Source: Ampullaceana balthica (lineage: Eukaryota > Mollusca > Gastropoda > Lymnaeidae). Taken from it: DNA of 64,000 nucleotides. Made by a program: the position numbers and the translations under genes. Location of the stretch: the NCBI GenBank assembly GCA_944989445.1, contig CALYLW010000053.1, positions 1,734,001 through 1,798,000 on the forward strand, given 5' to 3'. Under the pieces are notes generated by a model that did no database searches, was not told where the DNA came from, and was given only the letters and a program-made list of their open reading frames with translations. Below are positions 56,062-64,000 of the stretch, one piece after another (positions within the stretch are counted from its first letter, which is position 1; each line of letters opens with the position of its first letter).

Positions 56062-56910
56062 CTAATCTCTTAAGGCCTTGGCTAGTACCTGGGCAATCTG
56101 CTCCATCTGTTGAGCATTGCCATACAACATTGTCTTTACATGGGACTCTTCCGCCTCCCTCACCCCCCCGGCTATATCAAGCGCCGGGCAAGACGTCACC
56201 AGGTGTACGACTGTCTCAGGGGCTTGGCTGCAATGACGGCAGTTCGAGTCCCTGTTGTGGTCTAGCCTGTGAAAGTAAGAGTTGGTTGGGCAATGTTCTG
56301 TTCTCATCTGAGTCACCAAACTCTGGTGTTTGCGACTCAGGTTCCACCACTGGTCTGAACGGCTTGGCCTGGGCATGTTAGCGAATACCCCTCTGGCTGT
56401 CGTGTTGTCAGCCCACTCCTGGTACCACTTACTCCGAAAGTGGTCCTTTAGCCAGGTTTTAGCCCCGAGATAGGTGACTGGGGCATCTGGTTGGGGCAGT
56501 GCTGCACCTGCTTTGGCCAGGGAGTCTGCCTTTTCATTGCCATTAACATTCACGTGGCTCGGGATCCACTGCACGGTTACCTTACCTCCAAGTCTTTCGA
56601 GTCTACCCACGTCCTCCAAGATGGCGTCAACCAAGTGGGTACTACGCTTCTCACTAGCCAGGACTTCCAGGGCTGATCTCGAGTCACAAAACAGTACCGT
56701 GTCGAAACCAAAAAATTTCCGACCCCTGCAGTGTCCGGTGCACACTTTCCAGGGCCCTGTGTATAGCTTCAAGCTCCGCATCGTAATTCGATGCCATAGT
56801 CCCACAGGGACCTAGAAGTTCTTCTTTTGGTGGACCTCCTATTGGGTATAAGATGAGCGCACCATTCCTGCAATTCCTTCACTTGAACTGGCAGACCCAT
56901 CCGTGAACGC
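56062..56910 (-). pseudogene. Retrotransposon RNase H and CCHC-like knuckle, two compensating frameshifts
   Basis: RNase H motifs in order: AFTDGSA (about 56905, Asp), NYDAELEAI (about 56790, Glu), LFCDSRSALE (about 56690, Asp) and HVNVNGNEKADSLA (about 56540, Asp). The first and last two are in one frame; the Glu block is in another. Frame changes lie near 56861-56865 and in a six-base T-run (A on plus) at 56710-56715. All four catalytic acidic residues survive. Downstream, CRHCSQAPETVVHLVTSC forms a CX2CX8HX4C knuckle, followed by a stop at 56062. RNase H removes RNA from the hybrid during integration. Confidence 0.9.
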
Positions 56911-58538
56911 TTTCACTTGGGTTCCCGCGAACCCTTCTATCGTCTCAAGGGCAGCCGCTTTCTGTACATGTTCAGGGCTGCGTTTCGCCACCGCCGTGTC
57001 AGTCAAAGACAAACGTATTTCGGGGCGTGTGCATTCCGCATAGGGCGGTTTGAGTGGGACACTTATAATTTGTCTTCTATTTCGTGGGGGTTTGACGTCC
57101 CTATCAAGTTCCGTTACTTGATGCATAAATGAGGAACGTTTCAAACACCCACGTCCGCCCCAGTTGTGCTGCATCTGGTAGCAGGGCTCCCGAAAGTCTA
57201 GCCTGCGGTACCTCTCTGCAGTCGTTATGATTGCCTTGTCCCTACGAATATCGAGCGGTTCTACGTTTGCAATGACTTCCACAGCAGCTGTGGGTTTCGT
57301 TCTGTATGCGCCACAGATAAATCTTAAGGCCTGGTTCTGGATTCGACCCAGTTTTTCCAATGCCGTTTTGCTGGCAAAGGCTTGGACGGGCATGCTGTAG
57401 TCCATAATCGACCTCACACTACCCAGAAAGAGAGCTCTGAGTGTACTTGCTCCAGCGCCCCAGTTTGTGCATGCAAGCTTTTTCACCAGGTTGAGCTTGG
57501 CGGTAGCCTGGGAGTACAGGTCTTGTATAAAGTTATGCATTTGCACCTTTTGATCCCGTTTGACTCCCAGGTATACCGGTTGTTTGTCCCATTTGAGCGC
57601 CACATCGTTTATTTTAAGCACTATCTCCTGTTTGAGAATGGTTCTGCCATTAGTGAAAAGGGAATAGACCGTCTTCTCGGTGTTAATTTCCATCTGCCAC
57701 CTCTGCATGTACCTACTGATATACGAAAGGTCTCGCTGTAGTAGCTGTTGCAGTCGATTGGCATCTTTACCTGTGCTCCAGATGACCAAGTCATCTGCAT
57801 ACATAGCCGCGCTGGATTGCAACATTCCAGGGAGGTCGTTGATGAAAGCCAAGAACAGTGTGCAACTGAGTGCTGACCCTTGGGGTAGCCCCTGTTGCAG
57901 CGTTCTCTTATTGGAGGTTTCACTGCCATAAGTTGTTTGGATCGTCCGGTTTGTGAGAAACCTTGGATCCACCTGTACATGTTGGCAGTTACGCCTAGGG
58001 CTTGTAATTTCAACAACAGACCGGACCTCCAGACCCTATCGTAAGCCTGTCGGAGGTCGAAGAAAATTGCCACAGTATGCATTTTTTTCTGGAGCCCGTC
58101 TGTTATGGACTGCAGAAGACGGAGCACTTGATCAATCGGCTGCTTTCCCTTACGGAAACCAGCCTGATTGATATTCAGACTATTCGTACTTTCCAAGTAC
58201 CAATAAAGTCTGGCATTCACCATTCTCTCAGCTACCTTCCCCAAACACGATGTTAGGGAGATCGGACGGTAGCTGTTTAGGAGTCCTTGACGTTTACCTT
58301 CTTTAAGAATTGGAACGATGTTAGCGCTCAACCAAGCTCCAGGCAGGGCACTCGTGGCCCACGTCCTGTTTATGATATTCAATAGCGAGGACATTGCTAT
58401 CGTGCCAAGGTTTTTAATCATCTCGTTATTTACTTTGTCCTGTCCTGGTGCCTTGGCGGCTTTGCACTTACTGATCGCCGTTTGCAATTCGGTCATAGTG
58501 AAAGGGGCGGTAAAGACCTCAGCATGCGGTCCCCACTT
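56865..58538 (-). pseudogene. Retrotransposon reverse transcriptase region, one frameshift
   Basis: The first part (58538-57960) carries KAPGQDKVNNEM, NSYRPISLTSCLGKVAERMV, AGFRKGKQPIDQVLRLL and the motif A block VAIFFDLRQAYDRVW with its catalytic Asp. At about 57957 the frame shifts by one base in a T-run (between RWIQGF and LTNRTIQTTYG). The continuation has motif B LQQGLPQGSALS, the catalytic YADDLVIW, and the thumb and connection (VYLGVKRDQKVQ, LRALFLGSVRSIMDYSMPV). Both catalytic aspartate motifs are preserved. RT copies the element RNA at the nicked target. The frame runs on into the first RNase H motif, FTDGSASS. Confidence 0.88.
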
Positions 58539-59963
58539 CTAGGTCTTTTCTCCGTGTTTCCTGAGACGGTTCAGGTTACGGCTCTGACTGGTTTCTTTCT
58601 GTTTTAGGCTCACGCTTGCAAAATGCTTATTCAAAGCATCGGCACATTTTGTATCTGTGGTTACAGTGCCTGTGATCGTTTGCAAGGGGCTCGGATTTTT
58701 CGTTTTCCCCATACCAGAAAGTGAATCAATCAATTGCCACACCTTTCTTCCGTCTGCCAGGTTAAGTTTACCACACGAACTAACCCATTCTCCCTTTTTC
58801 GCTTTGAGCGTTTCCTGTCGGACTTCAGCAGTTAGCTTATTATAGGCAGCACGAGCAGCCGCCGTTTTAAGTTTGCCTGCTTTTTTCCTTGCCTTCTTAC
58901 GTTCACGAACGAGACCCGCCAGCTTTTGGTTCCAGAATGGTCGGAACTTTCGGTGTCTACACGTTCTTGGAATGGATTTCCTAGCCATTGACAAAATAAC
59001 TCCCACGAGGTCGTTATAGGCATTCTCGATTGACTTGGGGTTCTCTGGGTCTTCAGTTGAACCCGCGAGTGTGCTTTCAATCCCGTCACGGAATTTTTTC
59101 CAGTCGGCTTTGCCGAACAGCCAGTGTCTTCTGGCAAAACGTGCCTTCACCAACTCAATGTCTATTCTAATGAGTATAGGTTTGTGGTCACTACCAACTT
59201 CCGGCAACACTTTCCATCTTACTTTCGCCTCTAGCTCAGCCGAGACTAGGGTTAGGTCCGGACGTGATTGGGCACTGTTGCCGGTATGAAGTAGTGTCGG
59301 AGCACTATTTTTGTCCTGTATTAAGTTGGTAGTAAGCTCGACCTCCTCTAAGTACCGCCCAGAGGCGTTTTTATCGGGATAGCCTAATGCTTCAGTATGA
59401 GCATTAAAATCCCCTGCAATTACATAGTTCTTAAACATCGTTGTGTTGTGTAAAGGAAGACACAACGTGTTTCTCGGGGTGTTGTAAATATTGGAAATGG
59501 TAAAAGTTTTACCAGATTTAATGACGCTGAGTGTCAGGGTGTCTGTACCACTAAGTACTTTGCTCTCTACAATCTCCGCTGTGAGGTTGTTTTTTACTAA
59601 AGTAACCAGACCTATGCAGTTTTTGCATGCACAGCGATATACTGAGTAACCCGTAATGTGCAATGGGTTCTTTTTCAGCAGAGTTTCTTGCAAAAGAGCA
59701 ACGTCCACCATCTGCTCGTGGAGCAGCTTAGTTATTTCAGTTATCTTGCCCCTGACACCGCAGCAATTTAGTTGTAAAATGGATAGGTTTTCGGGGAGCT
59801 GAACCCTGGCAGCTAGCCTCTCCGGGCTTGCAGTAATACGTACGCCTCGTGTCGTCCTGATCCCCGTTGCCGACACAGAGGGGAGGGGAGGGTCCGTAGT
59901 CCTCCCATGATTAAGACAATCTTGAGGTTTTCCAGTCATATTGAATGAATGAAGTGGGCGCAT
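58539..59963 (-). pseudogene. Retrotransposon endonuclease region (EEP/AP-endonuclease domain)
   Basis: The first ATG of the frame is at 59963 (MRPLHSFNMTGK); the 13 codons before it start with GTG and follow a stop. From there 474 codons stay open. The endonuclease domain spans residues about 60-270: LQLNCCGVRG (63-72), the metal-binding LLQETLL (Glu 93), GDFNAHT (184-190), SRPDLTLVS (233-241) and GSDHKPI (257-263). All catalytic motifs are intact. The enzyme nicks target DNA to prime reverse transcription. After a basic linker the frame hits TAG at 58541-58539. Reading resumes in the same frame directly into the RT, so this is a single nonsense change in a continuous polyprotein. Confidence 0.9.
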
Positions 59964-60294
59964 TTTCTTACCTTTTCCCGGTCCGTATATGTTGCCATAC
60001 ACGTACCTTTGCCCTGGGAACTAGACTAGTGAGTCGAGTCCTTTCACTACGCCACTCATGCGTGGTTTTGTGAGTCTGTTGCTTAAAGCAAGGATTCCTT
60101 ACAGACATGGTTTGACGGTGTGCGTCAGGGTTGTTGGTTTCAGGTGCAGACAGTTCCACACCTTACTCGTGTCCCGGGCCGCGTAGAGGCCAACCCTTTT
60201 CCGGAGACGGTCTGCTCACTAACTGTCCTCCATTCGACTATCCGTGGCCTTGCAACCCCATGTTCCGATCCATACCAGTAGTTGGTCTTTCTCA

Positions 60295-60715
60295 AAGGCA
60301 TCTACCTAAATCTCGGTTGAAATTGTATCCCTCTACCTCAATATTAAATTTTACAAATGTTATTTCCTTAGTGACATTCATTCTATAATTCTGTTTATAT
60401 TTTCGCAAAAGAAAATTTAAATTATCTTAATTATAAATTATAATTATAATTATTAATCATAATTAAAATTATAATAAAACAAACCCTTAAAGACTGAATC
60501 TGTCTTGGGGGGGAGGGGAAAAGTCTGGTCACCGATCGCTTGACCGAGCTCAGCAGCTCAGCGTGACACGTAAAATGTAAACAAAAGCACGTCGGTACTT
60601 CGATGGGTCGCGTCAACGCGTCAACTCAAACTCTCACGTGGGAGAAAAAAACAATAACAAACAGTGAATTTGAATTACATGTTATATAAAGATAAACTAA
60701 AAATGCATTTATTTA
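60295..60715. other. AT-rich spacer, nothing recognised
   Basis: An AATTATAATTATAATTAT-rich palindromic stretch lies at 60425-60475. Confidence 0.5.
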
Positions 60716-60719
60716 ATTA

Positions 60720-60945
60720 CGGAACGTTCGATCGATCTGAAATTTTGATACGATGCATTGTTAGGTGAGACGGGTGCTTGTGCCAAATTTCAGCTCGATC
60801 GGATTACGGGAAGTGGGTCATGTTTTATTTTTTGTTTTTTCGCCCGCCCAAGACAGAGAGACAGAGATGACGACAGAACGACAGAGAGACAGAGACGGCG
60901 GTGAAGTTAATATAAGGGATTTAAAAAGAGGATTTGATGATGGTT
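60720..60945 (+). repeat. Dispersed repeat, TTTCAGCTCGATCGG family, copy 3 (best)
   Basis: GGAACGTTCGATCGATCTGA, CCAAATTTCAGCTCGATCGG, ATTACGGGAAGTGGGTCATG, then CAGAGAGACAGAGAC repeats and a GTTAATATAAGGGATTTAAA end. Related to 4680-5165 and 55000-55250. Confidence 0.7.
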
Positions 60946-62300
60946 AATTATAAAATATAAAAACAAAGGGGGTTCCGTAGGCGCCCTCCAACCCCTATTA
61001 TAAAATACTTTGTGTACATTACCGAAAGTTTAATATTTCTTATTTATTAAACAAGGACAAGTTAGTTGGGCTTTTGAAAAAGGTCAGCGCCGTAGGCGCC
61101 CTAAAAAATTTCAGCTGAAAACTTCCGTCATTTTTGAAGGGTGATAGGCTAGTAGTTAATAAGTGCTAATAAAATTATGTTCAAAGATTACTCAGAGAAC
61201 TCATTGAATACTTAAAGGATGATTTGCCTTATTCTAACATTTTATTTGGAGATTTTATTGTATTTGAATTTTCCAGTCAAAATACGATAGAGCAAATGTA
61301 TGCGGGGAATATGTATTCATGTTATGAAAATAAAATCAGTTGACGGAAAAATGTCATTCTTGATAAGATGAGGTTACTGTAGAAAATCATTTAATGTTTT
61401 GGCAGATACATAATTCGTAAAACCGATATGAAACATGCTAATCTACATAACTGAAATTTTGCCTATAATTTAGAGTATTAAAGTATCTCACAGGAAATTG
61501 TCCAGCTAGGATTATTTTATCTCGCGTGGAAAAAATTAATAAATAAATTTAAATCAAGTGTATTAAGATATTTTGGTTTGAAGTTATCCTGCCTAATATA
61601 ATATATATTCATAATGGATATTCTTTACAGGTTACAAAAGTAATTCCAGCTGCGAAATAAACTTGTTTAAAATTAAGTTGATGAAAAATGTATTGTGATC
61701 AACATGCAATTTTGCATGGCATTGCTGATAATATTTATACATATAAGATTGTGCTATGAGAAAAAAATAGATAACTTAAATTTCAATAAATAAACGAAAG
61801 CACTTCAATTTAAATTTAACATAAAATATAGGGTCCTTATGATGAATTTCTAATTTTAAAAAACATCTTCTTTCTTATGGTATCAACATATTTTCCGGGG
61901 GTGGGGGCGGTATATCTGGGTTCTGGCCCGGGCACATACCCACACTACGCTGCTGCCTGGGAACCAGTTCAAGTTTTGGACTGGTGCCCGGCAGCTTTGT
62001 TCAACAATATTGACTGCCCTACTGAGATCGATTCGTTATTTCCACTAGTAAAGGTAGATATATAAGAGGCGTGGTATAAACTAGTGAGGTAGAAATATAT
62101 ATATAGTGATATTCACCAGTGAGGTAGATTTTGTTGTATTGTATTAACTATTGAGTTATATTTTGTTGTATGCACTAATGGGGTATATTTGTGATATCCC
62201 CTGATGGGGAAGGAACTGATTGTTTTGGTGAAGTTAATGAAACTTGGTGCAGTTGAAGAACTCAATGCAGTAAGTGGAATTCCTCTCCATTACCTAAGGC
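60946..62300. other. AT-rich spacer, no gene recognised
   Basis: GGCGCCC-containing short blocks at 60985-61105 (TCCGTAGGCGCCCTCCAA, GCCGTAGGCGCCCTAAAA) may be parts of a repeat. Nothing coding recognised. Confidence 0.4.
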
Positions 62301-62303
62301 AGG

Positions 62304-63285
62304 GGTGGGAAAACTACGGCCCGTAGGCATATACATGTTGCGTTCTTATGTCGATGTTAATTTTCTTTGTTTAGCATTTTCGCTTTATTTTTAAAATTTT
62401 ATTCCGAGTATTTGATTGATTCGAATCTAGGTATATTAATTGGTTTTATGGCTCCATAATTGATTTATGATCATTAGTCATTAATTGTTAACATCCTTAT
62501 TCGAAACTACATTTCAGCTCAACTGTAAGTGGCTTTTGTTTACGATGTACATACTGGCAGTTTTTTTAAAACTTGTAATTTAAAAGTGAATTGACGTTGA
62601 TTAAACTATAAGTGATGCCAAAACAAAAAGAAAGATTGAGGATGAAGGTCGTGTTTTTAATGAAGAATGGAATGCTAAATATTGCTTCACAACCATTGGC
62701 AGCAAAGCAGTCTGCTTGCTGTTCCTGAGTGTGTGAGCGTCTTTAAGGAGTACAACTTAAAAAAAAATCCAACACATTTTGATTTCGGGCACTATATCAC
62801 GAACGAAGGGGAAAGGGAATTTCGAGGAGTTGGTTAATAATTTAGAGAAGCAGCAAACTGTTTCCACCAAATTTTCTTTTATACAAGATGCTGCAACCGA
62901 AGCCAGTTTTGTGCTGTCCCATAAGATTGTAAACGGAAAAGGTATTTTTCTGAAAGCGAGTTTATAAAGGAATGCTTGTCAGATGCAGCAATCATTACGT
63001 GTCCAGAACAGCTTAAAAAAAGTTGATAGAATTTCTTTATCAAGGAGAACTGTAGTCAGGCGTTTAGAAAAAAATAGCGTCAATTTGATGGAACAACTTC
63101 ATGATGCAAGCAAACACTTTTTGTGGTACTCTCTTGCGTTGGACGAAAGTACCGATGTACAGGATACAGCACTTTTGTGGGTATTTATACGGGAAATAAA
63201 CACTCGACTTGAGCTAACCGAAGAATTATTTAGTGTTGAGCCACTCAAAGACACAACTAAATATGTGACATTCTCATTGGAGGGC
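62304..63285 (+). mobile_element. hAT (GTF2IRD2-like) element, left part, broken by a retrotransposon
   Basis: Left end CAGGGGTGGGAAAACTACGG then CCCGTAGG, a Charlie-type terminus. The transposase relic runs 62617-63283 and stops where the retrotransposon 3' end begins (stop codon at 63294 minus). The right half is beyond the window or lost. Confidence 0.82.
62617..63283 (+). pseudogene. GTF2IRD2-like hAT transposase, N-terminal half
   Basis: Blocks on the plus strand: an EDEGRVFNEEWNAKYCFTTI stretch near 62640-62700 and SVSVFKEYNLKKN near 62725-62765 (family BED-like zinc-finger start, although the cysteine pattern is damaged), NFEELVNNLEKQQTVSTKFS at 62815-62880, SEFIKECLSDAAIITCPEQL near 62955-63015, ISLSRRTVVRRLEKNSVNLM at 63030-63090, and WYSLALDESTDVQDTALLWV with LLWVFIREINTRLELTEEL (63125-63230). 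The LALDEST block holds the first catalytic Asp of hAT enzymes. Similarity to the hAT-derived part of GTF2IRD2 is strong in order and spacing. At least three frameshifts occur. It overlaps little with the 2576-3136 relic, which covers a later segment. Confidence 0.87.
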
Positions 63286-63293
63286 TGATTCAC

Positions 63294-64000
63294 TTAGACT
63301 CTTATTGCCCGGCCTACAATACCAACGGCGAGCCTCAACATAAGGGCATCGCCATGGAGATACTCTTCCACAGTGCGTGGGCTGTCTGATCCGTCCGTGT
63401 CCCCAATCGCCACAGAGCATTCGGTCAGCAAATGTGCCACTGTCTCCTCGGCCATACCACATAAGTGGCAGCCGGGTTCCCTGTTCCTGTCGAGCCTATG
63501 TTAGCTGTTTGTTGGGCAGTGTCCAGTCCGCATTTGCATAATGAGGGACTTGCAGCTACGAGGCAGCTCCCACCAGGGATCTCGCTTGCTCGGTCGTGGC
63601 ATTTCGTTGTATAGCACCCTTGCCGTGTCACCATTTTCCCAGCCCGCAAGCCATCTTTCCATAAAGCAGGCTTTTAACCACGATTTGAGTCATTGGGCGA
63701 TTGATTTTGGGGCTGGGCAGCGCCCTGTTGCGCCAGCAGGTTTACCCTTTCCTGCTGTGGTATCCCTGCGTGCCCTTTTATGTACTGTAGGACAAACATG
63801 CCCCCGCGAGATCTAATGTTGTCCACGATCTCCAGTACAGCATTGACAGTTTTCGTCTCCAATGAGCTCCGACCCAAGGATTCCAGGGAGGATCTTGAGT
63901 CGGTGAAGACTACGACTGTTGGAAAACTCTTTCTTCTACATAGGCGTAGGCGCACTTCTTTCACACCTCTGTGAATTGCTTCTAGCTCGGCATCCCCACT
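63294..64000 (-). pseudogene. Second I/Nimbus-like retrotransposon: RNase H and knuckle, runs off window
   Basis: From the right edge leftward: GDAELEAIHRGVKEV (Glu), VVVFTDSRSSLESLG (Asp), QYIKGHAGIPQQERVNLLAQ (His region; the usual final Asp of the AD motif is Asn here), then MPRPSKRDPWWELPRSCKSL and MQMRTGHCPTNS-stop, HRLDRNREPG and the knuckle CHLCGMAEETVAHLLTEC. It ends at a stop at 63294-63296. It aligns throughout with 56062-56800 but is clearly a different subfamily. The in-frame TAA and the lost Asp indicate inactivation. It is inserted in the hAT relic just left of it. The rest of the element lies beyond 64000. Confidence 0.86.

Larger units (their letters stand above)
55925..60290 (-). 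mobile_element. Near full-length I/Nimbus-like non-LTR retrotransposon, inactivated
   Basis: Reading right to left: possible 5' leader (60290-59970), apurinic-type endonuclease, reverse transcriptase, RNase H, CCHC-like knuckle, stop at 56062, then a short 3' region. The combination of AP endonuclease, YADD reverse transcriptase and C-terminal RNase H is found in the I superfamily, including Nimbus elements known from snails; clade assignment is inferred. One in-frame stop and three frameshifts disable it, few for a 4-kb element, so it is fairly young. Outer limits are approximate; no TSD was recognised. Confidence 0.85.

Noticed and set aside
59968..60159. Short frame upstream of the retrotransposon endonuclease, possible ORF1
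   Set aside because: It starts with GTG, lacks CCHC knuckles or coiled coil, and ends just before the endonuclease ATG; more likely leader sequence.

Overview
This window reads as a transposon-dense stretch of animal nuclear DNA, probably a mollusc or other lophotrochozoan. The lineage is inferred: there is one intron-containing EF-hand gene, many hAT relics of ZMYM1-like and GTF2IRD2-like type, an RNase H-bearing I/Nimbus-like non-LTR retrotransposon, an L2/CR1-like LINE end, and very AT-rich spacers with many minisatellites. I saw no operons, rRNA, intact tRNA or CRISPR array. No species marker was found.

Host gene content is thin. On the minus strand, 10853-10654 encodes a pair of canonical EF-hands and ends at a GTACGT splice donor. 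A second exon at 9319-9170 has a good acceptor and donor and the matching phase. This is the 5' part of a RASEF / Rab11-FIP / MCC-like EF-hand gene whose later exons I could not find. Everything else with recognisable protein similarity is transposon-derived and broken.

Layout. 1-9 kb: short hAT elements, a GTF2IRD2-like relic (2.4-3.1 kb), a degenerate 14-bp minisatellite carrying insertions (7-8.2 kb) and a tRNA-related SINE. 9-11.1 kb: the EF-hand gene. 11.5-12.4 kb: a ~31-bp satellite. 12.8-20.7 kb: several small hAT elements with clean 8-bp target-site duplications (TSDs), and a 2.5-kb ZMYM1-like hAT at 16136-18630. 20.7-30 kb: mostly featureless AT-rich DNA with minisatellites. 30.8-34 kb: a 20-bp satellite next to a second copy of the 16136 hAT family. 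36.3-43.5 kb: the densest nest, including a 3.2-kb hAT (36859-40091) that carries at least three other insertions, a Helitron-like element, a 15-bp satellite and several hAT elements. 44.9-45.3 kb: an L2/CR1-like 3' end. 47.1-48.7 kb: a hAT inside a foldback element, with a smaller element inside the hAT. 52-53 kb: a second Helitron-like copy and a 36-bp satellite. 56-60.3 kb: a nearly full-length minus-strand non-LTR retrotransposon (endonuclease, reverse transcriptase, RNase H, CCHC knuckle) with one stop and three frameshifts. 62.3-64 kb: a GTF2IRD2-like hAT broken by the 3' end of a second retrotransposon of the same kind, which runs off the window.

The most informative signal is the insertion stratigraphy. 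Many elements can be delimited to the base by paired 8-bp TSDs, and several hosts are interrupted by younger elements in a readable order. I found no convincing new multi-gene system. The best candidates for undescribed biology are the foldback family that carries CREB-type TGACGTCA octamers, a repeat family holding a GAAGAAGGC/GCCGAAACG hairpin, and a small pair of Helitron-like elements.
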